In this document: positions 25,370 to 33,411 of the stretch, piece by piece
Layout of the letters: the number at the start of each line of letters is the position of its first letter
Numbering within the stretch: position 1 is the first letter of the stretch
Assembly (NCBI RefSeq): GCF_024585165.1
Contig: NZ_CP029008.1
Location: forward strand, 5,413,501 to 5,477,500
Length of the DNA stretch: 64,000 nucleotides
Direction: 5' to 3'
DNA from: Bradyrhizobium sp. WBOS07
GTDB lineage: Bacteria > Pseudomonadota > Alphaproteobacteria > Rhizobiales > Xanthobacteraceae
The notes under the pieces: model-generated
Databases searched by the model: none
Told to the model about the DNA's origin: nothing
Seen by the model: the letters and a program-made list of their open reading frames with translations, nothing else
Translations under genes and position numbers: made by a program

Positions 25370-26539
25370 ATGTCCGTCCGCATCGTCGACGTCCGCGAGA
25401 TCACCAAGCCGATCTCGTCCCCGATCCGCAACGCCTATATCGACTTCACCAAGATGACGACGAGCCTCGTTGCCGTCGTCACCGATGTGGTGCGCGACGG
25501 CAAGCGCGTCGTCGGCTACGGCTTCAACTCCAATGGCCGCTACGGCCAGGGCGGCCTGATCCGCGAGCGCTTTGCGCCGCGCATCCTGGAGGCCGATCCC
25601 AGATCGTTGCTCGATGAAGCCGGCGGCAATCTCGACCCCGACAGGGTCTGGGCCGCGATGATGACCAACGAGAAGCCGGGCGGCCATGGCGAGCGCTCGG
25701 TCGCGGTCGGCACCATCGACATGGCGGTGTGGGACGCGGTGGCGAAGATCGCGGGCAAGCCGCTGTTCCGCCTGCTCGCCGAACGCCACGGCCTCACTGC
25801 CAATCCGCGCGTCTTCGTCTACGCCGCCGGCGGCTATTACTATCCGGGCAAGGGCCTATCGATGCTGCGCGGCGAGATGCGCGGCTATCTCGATCGCGGC
25901 TACAACGTCGTGAAGATGAAGATCGGCGGTGCCGATATCGGCGAGGACCGCAAGCGCATCGAGGCCGTGCTGGAAGAGATCGGCAAGGACGCGCAGCTCG
26001 CCGTCGACGCCAACGGCCGCTTCAACCTGGAGACCGGCATCGCCTACGCCAAGATGCTGCGCGACTATCCGCTGTTCTGGTACGAGGAAGCAGGCGATCC
26101 CCTCGACTATGCGCTGCAGGCCGCGCTGGCCGAATTCTATCCCGGCCCGATGGCGACGGGCGAGAATCTCTTCAGCCACCAGGACGCCCGCAACCTGATC
26201 CGCTACGGCGGCATGCGTCCGGACCGCGACTGGTTGCAATTCGACTGCGCGCTGTCCTATGGCCTGTGCGAATACCAGCGCACGCTGGAAGTCCTGAACA
26301 CCCACGGTTGGTCGCCCAGCCGCTGCATCCCCCACGGCGGCCACCAGATGTCGCTCAACATCGCCGCAGGCTTGGGCCTCGGCGGCAACGAGAGCTATCC
26401 CGACCTGTTCCAGCCCTATGGCGGCTTCCCGGACGGCGTCCGCGTCGAGAACGGCCACATCACCATGCCGGATTTGCCGGGCATCGGCTTCGAAGGCAAA
26501 TCCGATCTCTACAAGGAGATGAAGGCGCTGGCGGAGTAG
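25370..26539 (+). CDS. tarD: D(-)-tartrate dehydratase
   Basis: A 389-residue enolase-superfamily enzyme. The catalytic lysines are K182 and K184 (KMK), metal ligands D213, E239 and E265, and the base H322 in CIPHGG. All match the residue numbers I recall for the Bradyrhizobium japonicum D-tartrate dehydratase, whose structure is known and whose sequence is nearly the same as this one. It dehydrates D-tartrate to oxaloacetate. I chose ATG 25370, which gives exactly that length; the frame could begin at 25346. No transporter or regulator gene lies beside it. Confidence 0.94.
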   Translation: MSVRIVDVREITKPISSPIRNAYIDFTKMTTSLVAVVTDVVRDGKRVVGYGFNSNGRYGQGGLIRERFAPRILEADPRSLLDEAGGNLDPDRVWAAMMTNEKPGGHGERSVAVGTIDMAVWDAVAKIAGKPLFRLLAERHGLTANPRVFVYAAGGYYYPGKGLSMLRGEMRGYLDRGYNVVKMKIGGADIGEDRKRIEAVLEEIGKDAQLAVDANGRFNLETGIAYAKMLRDYPLFWYEEAGDPLDYALQAALAEFYPGPMATGENLFSHQDARNLIRYGGMRPDRDWLQFDCALSYGLCEYQRTLEVLNTHGWSPSRCIPHGGHQMSLNIAAGLGLGGNESYPDLFQPYGGFPDGVRVENGHITMPDLPGIGFEGKSDLYKEMKALAE

Positions 26540-26588
26540 GGGGCGGCGCTGCGGCGCTTGGGAATGAAGCTCGCACCAATCACTCAGT

Positions 26589-26722
26589 GTCGTCCCCGCG
26601 AACGCGGGGACCCATAACCCCAGGGAGGAGTTATGCCGCGAGCTGGTCACTCCGAGTCCCCGTAACCACATCTCCCTGTGGCTATGGGTCCCGGATCTGC
26701 GCTATGCTTGTCCGGGACGACG
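26589..26722. repeat. Extragenic palindromic repeat, family C copy 1
   Basis: Inverted arms GTCGTCCCCGCG and CCGGGACGAC flank a core in which ACCCATAAC near 26620 is mirrored by CTATGGGTCC further right. Similar elements follow at 26760-26873 and at 30596-30700. Together these repeats fill the 348-base gap between tarD and the malonyl-CoA decarboxylase gene; no gene was seen there. Confidence 0.72.
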
Positions 26723-26759
26723 ACCGGATGTGATGCCACAACCCCGCCAAGCCCTCAGC

Positions 26760-26873
26760 TGTCATGCCCCGCGAAGGCGGGGCATCCAGTACGCCGCGGC
26801 GGATGTGGCGCAAGCGAGCTCTTCGATTTAGGTCTCTGGAATACTGGATCGTCCGCCTTCGCGGACGATGACA
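26760..26873. repeat. Extragenic palindromic repeat, family C copy 2
   Basis: TGTCATGCCCCGCGAAGGC and its mirror GCGGACGATGACA bound the element, with CATCCAGTA / TACTGGAT inner arms. It ends 15 bases before the stop of the opposing decarboxylase gene and could act as a transcription end for both neighbours. Confidence 0.72.
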
Positions 26874-26887
26874 GCGGGTATGCGGCC

Positions 26888-28240
26888 CTACGACAACCGC
26901 ATGTCCAGCAGCCTTCGCCCTTCGCTCTTCAGCAGCTTCTTCACCGCGCTCGACGCCACCACCTCGCCGTCATTGGCGTAGGCTTCGTGGTTCTTCTCGA
27001 TGTCGTCGAGGCGGTAGAGGTAGTTGACCATCACGCCGGCGGATTCGCGCAGCCCCTTCGGTGAGAGGTCGCCCAGCCAGTTGATGCGTTCGAGCCGGGC
27101 GCCGTTGCCGAGATGGAAGCGGGCGACGGAATCGATCAGCTTGCCCTTCGGCGTGCGCGCCTTGAGGAAATAATGCGCGGCCAGCGGCTCGATCACGGCG
27201 CGGAGCAGCGACGTCGTCTCGGGGTTCTCGAACCATTTGGGATCGCCGAGGCGCTTCAGCACCTCGCGGTCCTCGTCCGACAGCGGCAGGTCCTTGTCCT
27301 GCTTCACCCATGCCATGAAGCCGGGCACCGGCGACAGCGTCACGAAGGTGTCGAGCTTCGGCGTCTCGCGCCGCAGCTCCTCCACCACCTGCTTGATCAG
27401 GAAGCTGCCGAAGGAGATGCCGCCGAGGCCGCGCTGGGTATTGGAGATCGAATAGAACACGGCGGTGCGCGCGCGCTCGATCGGCAGATGCTGGCGGTCG
27501 ACCGCAAGCAGCGGCGCGATCGCGCCCGGCATCGTCTCGGTCAGCGCCACCTCGACGAAGATCAGGGGCTCGTCCACCATCGCGGGGTGGAAGAAGGCGT
27601 AGCAGCGGCGGTCGACCGGATCGATGCGCCGGCGCAGATCGTCCCAGTCCGAGATCTCGTGCACGGCTTCGTAACGGATGATCTTTTCGAGGATGTTGGC
27701 CGGCGTCGACCAGTCGATCCTGCGCAGCACGAGAAACCCCCTGTTGAACCACGAAGAAAGAAGATGCGAGACGTCGCGGTCGAGCGCGGCGAGATCGGTG
27801 TGCCCGTTCATCATGTCGAGCAGATCGGCGCGCATGGCGACGAGGTCGCCGGTGCCGCCGGGCGCGCGGTTGAGCCTTCGGATCAGCTCCTGCCGCCGCG
27901 GCTCCGAGGCGAAATGCAGCGAGCTCGCGTCTTCGTCGCTCGGCGCGGCGCGCCATGTCTCGATCGCCCTGGACAGGCGCTCCCGGTCCGGGCCGAAATC
28001 GCGCACCAGGCCTTCGAAGAAGGCGCGCCGTCCCGCCGCATCGAGCTCGCGGTAGATGTCGAGCACCTCGCGCGCGATGGCGATACCCGACGCTTCGCCC
28101 CGGCCCGACAGCAGCGCATCGCACAGCTCGAGCAACCCGTCGGCATCCCGTCCGGTGTCGGCGGATTCGCCGCGACGAAGCAGCGTGCGGCCGCGCTCGG
28201 AGATGGTGGCGAGCAGGTCGGAGAAGAAGGCATTGGCCAT
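26888..28240 (-). CDS. matA: Malonyl-CoA decarboxylase
   Basis: A 450-residue enzyme with the N-terminal helical bundle (about 1-160) and the catalytic GNAT-like domain. Active-site candidates are the serine in SISNTQRGLGG and the histidine in YAFFHPAMVDE. It converts malonyl-CoA to acetyl-CoA. In rhizobia it often sits with malonyl-CoA synthetase and a carrier (matBC), but here it stands alone. The family in bacteria is 400-480 residues, so it looks complete. The ribosome site before ATG 28240 is weak. Confidence 0.92.
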   Translation of the reverse strand: MANAFFSDLLATISERGRTLLRRGESADTGRDADGLLELCDALLSGRGEASGIAIAREVLDIYRELDAAGRRAFFEGLVRDFGPDRERLSRAIETWRAAPSDEDASSLHFASEPRRQELIRRLNRAPGGTGDLVAMRADLLDMMNGHTDLAALDRDVSHLLSSWFNRGFLVLRRIDWSTPANILEKIIRYEAVHEISDWDDLRRRIDPVDRRCYAFFHPAMVDEPLIFVEVALTETMPGAIAPLLAVDRQHLPIERARTAVFYSISNTQRGLGGISFGSFLIKQVVEELRRETPKLDTFVTLSPVPGFMAWVKQDKDLPLSDEDREVLKRLGDPKWFENPETTSLLRAVIEPLAAHYFLKARTPKGKLIDSVARFHLGNGARLERINWLGDLSPKGLRESAGVMVNYLYRLDDIEKNHEAYANDGEVVASSAVKKLLKSEGRRLLDMRLS

Positions 28241-28400
28241 AGGGGCTTTCGTATCAGGTTTTTGCGTTGCGGAAGCTTACACGGGATTTGGGTGGAAGCC
28301 GATCACAATCAAGCGGAGGAATGCGGCAACTTTAGTCGGGCCGTGCGTTTGGAGAATGCCGGCATGAAGTGAATGCGGACAATGTCACTCGAGACGCTGC

Positions 28401-28493
28401 CGTAGGGTGGGCAAAGCGAAGCGTGCCCACGTCTTTCGCTATTGCCGAGGGAGGTGGTGGGCACGGCGCAAGGGCGCCTTTGCCCACCCTACG
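28401..28493. repeat. Extragenic palindrome, family D
   Basis: CGTAGGGTGGGCAAAGCG at the left is mirrored by TTTGCCCACCCTACG at the right, enclosing a second inverted pair GCGTGCCCAC / GTGGGCAC. One copy only was seen here. It sits between matA and the AraC-type gene. Confidence 0.7.
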
Positions 28494-28513
28494 AGTCTCG
28501 TTGTGTGGCCACC

Positions 28514-29338
28514 TCACGCCTTCCCCGCAAACTCCGTCGGCGTCCGTCCCGTCACCTGCCGGAACGCGGCCGAGAATGCCGGCACGCTGGCATAGCCGAG
28601 CTGGGTCGCGAGCTGCTTCACCGACACGCTGGCATCGGTCGACAGCCGCTGGATTGCCGCGGCGATCCGCGCGCGCTGGCACCAGCTCTTGAAGCTGAGC
28701 TGCGTCTCCGTCGAGAACAGCCGCGACAGCGTCCGCGCCGAGGTTCCGACCGCCCGCGCCAGCGTGTCGATGTCGTGCAGGGCGGTGGGATCGTCGAGCA
28801 CGATCAGCGCGGCGCGCCGGCAGCGCACTTCGCGCGGCAGCGGCACGAACGTCGTGGAATCCTCGGCCTGGTGCAATTCCAGCATCACCAGGCGCACCAG
28901 CAGCTCGGTACGTTCCTCGGTATTGCGCGCGTCGAACAGCGCCAGGATGGCCTGGTTGAGCAGCGGCGACACCCGCACCACGAATTCCCTGGTAAGGCCG
29001 TCGTAGCGCTCCTCGCGCTTCAGCCAGGCGAGGTCGAAATACAGCGTGCGCATCTCGATGTCGGCGAGCAGGTCGATGGCGTGCTCGAGCCCGGCCGGGA
29101 CCCACACCGCCCGGTCCGGCGGCACCAGCCAGCGCCCCCCGGGCGTCGTCACCTGCATGGTGCCCCTGGCCGCATAGATCAGCTGCGCCTCGCGGTGCAA
29201 ATGCGGATCGATCCGCATGCCCCTGGGATAGTCGCGCGCGACCAGGTGCACGCCCGCGGGGGACCGATGATTGCTGCGGACCTCCCGCAGGACTGGCGTT
29301 TCCAAAATTGGCGTTTCAAAGACAGTCATTGGCGGCAT
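28514..29338 (-). CDS. AraC family transcriptional regulator with cupin domain
   Basis: A 274-residue regulator. The N-terminal part is a cupin-type sensor (HLHREAQLIYAARG), and the C-terminal ~100 residues hold two helix-turn-helix motifs ending in VPAFSAAFRQVTGRTP. It is divergent from the MFS transporter gene with only a short gap, which strongly suggests it controls that transporter, perhaps in response to its substrate. The start is MPPM at 29338 or the ATG nine bases inside. Confidence 0.9.
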   Translation of the reverse strand: MPPMTVFETPILETPVLREVRSNHRSPAGVHLVARDYPRGMRIDPHLHREAQLIYAARGTMQVTTPGGRWLVPPDRAVWVPAGLEHAIDLLADIEMRTLYFDLAWLKREERYDGLTREFVVRVSPLLNQAILALFDARNTEERTELLVRLVMLELHQAEDSTTFVPLPREVRCRRAALIVLDDPTALHDIDTLARAVGTSARTLSRLFSTETQLSFKSWCQRARIAAAIQRLSTDASVSVKQLATQLGYASVPAFSAAFRQVTGRTPTEFAGKA

Positions 29339-29390
29339 CCCGTCATGGGGAGGACATATAACTCATTTCGGAGCAGGAGAGGATTCGGGA

Positions 29391-30563
29391 ATGAACAGCC
29401 CCAGTCGGGTCATCAGTTTCGTCAACGCAGGCCATTTCATCGACCATTATTCGATGCTGATCTTCGCCGCCGCCGTCATCATCATGGGCCCGGCGCTCGG
29501 CATGGCCTATTCGGAACTTTTGCCCTACGCGACACCTGGCTTTGTGGCGTTCGGCGCGGGCTCGCTGCTCACCGGCTGGCTCGGCGACCGCTGGAGCCGC
29601 CGCCACATGATGCTGATCTTCTTCGTCGGCATCGGGGCGTCCATGGTCGCAGTCGGCTTCGTGCAGACCCCGGCGCAGCTCGGCGCCGCGCTGCTGGCGA
29701 TCGGCATCTTTGCCTCGATCTATCATCCCGTCGGCACCGCCATGATCGTGTCCTATGCCGATCGGCTCGGCCGCGAGATGGGCATCAACGGCGTCTGGGG
29801 CAATCTCGGCGTGGCGTCCTCGGCGCTCGTCACCGGCGTGATCGGCCAATATCTCGGCTGGCGCTTCGCTTTCATCATTCCCGGCACGGTCACGATCCTG
29901 ATCGGCATCGCCTTTGCGATCATGGTCGTGCACGAGGACCGCAAGGGCTCGAAACAGGCGGCGGCGCAGGCCCGCGTCGCCAGGCAGGACATGTGGCGCG
30001 TGATCCTGTCGCTGCTGATCGTGGTGATCGCGATCTCCACGACGTTCAACGCCGTCACCGTGGCGCTGCCAAAATTGTTCGCCGAGCGCCTCGCGGACTT
30101 GACCAAGAGCCCGGCGCTGCTCGGGGCCATCGCCGCCTGCGTCTACGTGTTCGGCGCCATGACGCAGTACACGATCGGCCGGCTGCTCGACCGCTATTCG
30201 CTGAAGACGGTGGCATTGCCGCTGTCCTTCATGCTGGCGCCGTTCCTGTATCTGGCCGCGAGCCTGGAGAACCTGCCGCTGATCCTGGTCTCGATCGGCA
30301 TCGTCATGGGGGCGTTCGGGCAGGTCACGGTCAACGACGCCATGGTCGGCAAATACACCAGCGAGGAATGGCGCTCGCGCGCCTATGCCGTGCGTTACTT
30401 CATCGGCTTCACCGCGGCCGGCGCCTCGGTCGGCCTCGTCGCCTGGCTCTACGAGCAGGGCGGCTTCGTCACCATGCTGCACGCCTTCGCCGGCCTCTGC
30501 CTGCTCGCGATCGCAGCCGCCATCATCCTGCCGCGCGAGATCCGGACCCCGCAGGCGGTGTGA
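29391..30563 (+). CDS. Major facilitator superfamily transporter
   Basis: A 390-residue inner-membrane protein with about 12 hydrophobic segments. The loop between helices 2 and 3 has the family motif GDRWSRRHMM. ATG 29391 is preceded by AGGAGAGG. The early VNAGHFIDHYSM segment resembles MFS exporters of drugs or small metabolites. Substrate is unknown. It is divergent from and probably regulated by the AraC gene. Confidence 0.9.
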   Translation: MNSPSRVISFVNAGHFIDHYSMLIFAAAVIIMGPALGMAYSELLPYATPGFVAFGAGSLLTGWLGDRWSRRHMMLIFFVGIGASMVAVGFVQTPAQLGAALLAIGIFASIYHPVGTAMIVSYADRLGREMGINGVWGNLGVASSALVTGVIGQYLGWRFAFIIPGTVTILIGIAFAIMVVHEDRKGSKQAAAQARVARQDMWRVILSLLIVVIAISTTFNAVTVALPKLFAERLADLTKSPALLGAIAACVYVFGAMTQYTIGRLLDRYSLKTVALPLSFMLAPFLYLAASLENLPLILVSIGIVMGAFGQVTVNDAMVGKYTSEEWRSRAYAVRYFIGFTAAGASVGLVAWLYEQGGFVTMLHAFAGLCLLAIAAAIILPREIRTPQAV

Positions 30564-30595
30564 GGTCTTTGTGAGGCGGGCAACTGTCTCCACAT

Positions 30596-30700
30596 CGTCA
30601 TTCCGGGGCGCGCGTTAGCGCGAACCCGGAATCCATCGGGCGGCACCGACTGCGGAGAAATGGATTCCGGGCTCGTCGCTGCGCGACGCCCCGGAATGAC
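30596..30700. repeat. Extragenic palindromic repeat, family C copy 3
   Basis: CGTCATTCCGGGGCGCG at the left mirrors GCGACGCCCCGGAATGAC at the right, with GGAATCCAT / ATGGATTCC inner arms. It lies between the MFS gene and the antiporter. The rest of that 387-base gap, 30701-30950, holds no gene I can support. Confidence 0.75.
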
Positions 30701-30950
30701 AGGGAACGGAGCAGCCCGTCACTCACGCCGCCGATCATGTAACTCTGCCTCTGTTTTGCCCGACGGCGCAAACCGCTTCGGCAAGGCCGAAATTTTCCCG
30801 AGCCTTTTCAACCCCATCCCTACTGTGCATGGGGTTGTTTTCGAACATTTTGCCCTCGCCGGCCGCCTCACGCCTCTGGAACCGGCTCCACCTGCTGCGG
30901 GTTCTATCTCCATGGCCCCGACGCCGGGGGTGAAGGGGGAAATCATCTGC

Positions 30951-33212
30951 ATGCTCTCGCGCCTGCTCCGATCGGCCGGCCTTGTCCCGGCGGCGCTCGT
31001 CCTCACCACCATTGCGGCCGGCGCTGAAGCGGGCAAAGCGGCCGGCCCGTCCGAATTCCTGCTGGTGGCGCAGATCGTGCTGCTGATCGCGGTCGGCCGC
31101 GGCCTCGGCGAGATCATGCAGCGGATCGGCCAGCCCTCGGTGATCGGCGAACTGCTCGCCGGCATCATTCTCGGGCCGTCGCTGTTCGGCTGGATCTGGC
31201 CGGAGGCGCAAGCCGCGCTCTTCCCCAAGTCGCCCGAGCAGAAGGCGATGCTCGACGGCATCGCGCAAGTGGGCATCCTGCTGCTTTTGCTGCTCACCGG
31301 CATGGAGACCGACCTCAAGCTGGTCCGGAAGGTCGGAAGGGCGGCGGTCGCGATCTCGATCGCCGGCATCGTCGTGCCCTTTGCCTGCGGCTTCGCGCTC
31401 GGCGAGTTCCTGCCCGATGCGCTGCTGCCCAATCCGGAACAGCGCCTGGTGGCCTCGCTGTTCATGGGCACGGCGCTGTCGATCTCCTCGGTCAAGATCG
31501 TCGCCGTGGTCGTGCGCGAGATGAACTTCATGCGCCGCAATGTCGGCCAGATCATCGTCGCGACTGCCGTCATCGACGACACCATCGGCTGGATCATCAT
31601 CGCCGTCATCTTCAGCCTGGCTTCGCACGGCACGCTGGACATCGCCTCGGTGGCGAAGGCGGTGCTGGGGACGCTGCTGTTCCTCGCGGTCAGCTTCACG
31701 ATCGGCCGCCGCCTGGTGTTTCAGCTGATCCGCTGGGCCAACGACAACCTCGTCAGCGCCGCGGCGGTCATCTCGGTGATCCTGCTGCTGATGTGCGTGA
31801 TGGCGATGATCACGCATGCCATCGGCGTCCACACCGTGCTGGGTGCCTTCGTCGCCGGCATCCTGGTCGGGGAATCCCCGATCCTGACGCGGCAGATCGA
31901 CGAGCGCCTGCGCGGCCTGATCTCCAGCTTCTTCATGCCGGTGTTCTTCGGCCTCGCCGGCCTCGCCGCCGATCTCTCGGTGCTGCGCGATCCCGGTCTG
32001 CTGATGCTCACCGGCCTCCTGGTCCTGATCGCCAGCGTCGGCAAGTTCGGCGGCGCCTTTGTCGGCGGCGCATTGGGCGGCCTCAGCAAGCGGGAATCGC
32101 TGGCGCTGGCGAGCGGCATGAACGCGCGCGGCTCGACCGAGGTGATCATCGCCACCATCGGCCTGTCGATCGGCGTGCTCAGCCAGAACCTGTTCACGAT
32201 GATCGTGACCATGGCGATCGTGACCACGATGGCGATGCCCCCGATGCTGCGCGCAGCGCTGGCGAGGCTGCCGATGAACAAGGAGGAGAAGGAACGGCTG
32301 GAGCGGGAGGAGTTCGAGAAGCGCGGCTTCCTCGCCAATCTCGAGCGGCCCCTGCTGGCGGTGGACGAAAGCATCAACGCCACCTTTGCCGCCCACCTCG
32401 CGGGCCTGATCGCCGGCATGCGCGGCCTGCCGATCACCGTGCTGCATATCGGCCGAAGCGCCAAGGAGCAGGAGAAGGGCCGCGAGGAGGAGAAGAGCCA
32501 CGAAGCCGTGGTGAAGAAGGCGGCCGTATCCGCCAGCAGCGAGAACGAGGCCGGCAGCATCGATGTCGTCACCCGCGCAAGGCGTGCCGAGCTCGGCGAG
32601 ACCATCACCGAGGAGGCGCGCAAGGGCTTTGATCTGCTCGTCGTCGGCATAGACAAGGTCGCCGCGACCAAGGATCGCTTCGACCGCAAGATCGAGGACA
32701 TCGCCGCGACGTTCGAGGGACCGCTCGCGATCGCCGCGGCCAAGGGCAAGCACCTGAAGCAGCCGAATCCCGACGGGCTCAACATCCTCATTCCGGTCTC
32801 GGGCAGCGCCATCTCCAAGCGCGGCGCCGAGGTCGCGGTCGCGCTGGCGCAAGGAGGATCGGGCTCGCTCCGGGTGATCTACGTCGCGACCACGCGCGAC
32901 AAGGGCGCGCAGCGCGGCACCTCCCGCGGCCTCGGCCAGGAGGCCGGCATCCTCAAGGAGGCCAGCGATCTCGCCGCACGCTACGACGTCGACTTCACCA
33001 CCACGCTGCGGGTGAACCGTGCGCCAGAAGTCGCGATCCTGCGCGAGATCGACACCACCGACGTCGATCTCGTCGTCATGGGCGTCGACCGCATCCAGAC
33101 CGACCACCTCTCCTTCGGCGGCGTCGCCGATGCCGTGCTGCGGCAGTCGAAGGTCTCCGTGCTGCTGGTGTCGAGCGGCGAGGCCCGGCGCGCTCCGGTG
33201 GAGAAGGCGTAA
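30951..33212 (+). CDS. CPA2-type cation/proton antiporter with two universal stress domains
   Basis: A 753-residue protein from ATG 30951, preceded by AAGGGGG. Residues up to about 430 form the Na+/H+ exchanger domain with around 12 membrane helices (IGQPSVIGELLAGIILGP, later HTVLGAFVAGILVG and GLAGLAADLSVL). The soluble C-terminal half has two universal stress protein-like domains: LERPLLAVDESINAT onward and LNILIPVSGSAISKRG to SVLLVSSG. Such fusions may sense nucleotide or stress state to gate ion exchange. The frame could extend to 30660, but that segment covers a repeat and lacks a ribosome site. Confidence 0.88.
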   Translation: MLSRLLRSAGLVPAALVLTTIAAGAEAGKAAGPSEFLLVAQIVLLIAVGRGLGEIMQRIGQPSVIGELLAGIILGPSLFGWIWPEAQAALFPKSPEQKAMLDGIAQVGILLLLLLTGMETDLKLVRKVGRAAVAISIAGIVVPFACGFALGEFLPDALLPNPEQRLVASLFMGTALSISSVKIVAVVVREMNFMRRNVGQIIVATAVIDDTIGWIIIAVIFSLASHGTLDIASVAKAVLGTLLFLAVSFTIGRRLVFQLIRWANDNLVSAAAVISVILLLMCVMAMITHAIGVHTVLGAFVAGILVGESPILTRQIDERLRGLISSFFMPVFFGLAGLAADLSVLRDPGLLMLTGLLVLIASVGKFGGAFVGGALGGLSKRESLALASGMNARGSTEVIIATIGLSIGVLSQNLFTMIVTMAIVTTMAMPPMLRAALARLPMNKEEKERLEREEFEKRGFLANLERPLLAVDESINATFAAHLAGLIAGMRGLPITVLHIGRSAKEQEKGREEEKSHEAVVKKAAVSASSENEAGSIDVVTRARRAELGETITEEARKGFDLLVVGIDKVAATKDRFDRKIEDIAATFEGPLAIAAAKGKHLKQPNPDGLNILIPVSGSAISKRGAEVAVALAQGGSGSLRVIYVATTRDKGAQRGTSRGLGQEAGILKEASDLAARYDVDFTTTLRVNRAPEVAILREIDTTDVDLVVMGVDRIQTDHLSFGGVADAVLRQSKVSVLLVSSGEARRAPVEKA

Positions 33213-33224
33213 CGGATGGTCGGT

Positions 33225-33374
33225 GCGCTCCCTCTCCCGCTTGCGGGCGAGGGCAGGGGAGAGGGCTGTCTCCGCATCGGGACACTCCCCCAGAGGAGAA
33301 AACCCTCATCCGGCGCGCGGGACGATGCTTCGCATCGCCCGGATGCGCCGACCTCTCCCGCAGGCGGGAGAGGT
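33225..33374. repeat. Extragenic palindromic repeat, family A copy 2
   Basis: CTCCCTCTCCCGCTTGCGG at the left and CTCTCCCGCAGGCGGGAGAGG at the right enclose CCCCCAGAGGAGAA. It carries an inserted GATGCTTCGCATC hairpin not seen in copy 1. It lies between the convergent antiporter and RND genes. Confidence 0.8.
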
Positions 33375-33411
33375 TACACCGAGCTCGCGGCGCCGCTCAT
33401 CTAACCAACCT

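Noticed and set aside
26540..26887. Repeated blocks between tarD and the decarboxylase considered as a CRISPR array
   Set aside because: The blocks are inverted palindromes of different families, not regularly spaced direct repeats with unique spacers.
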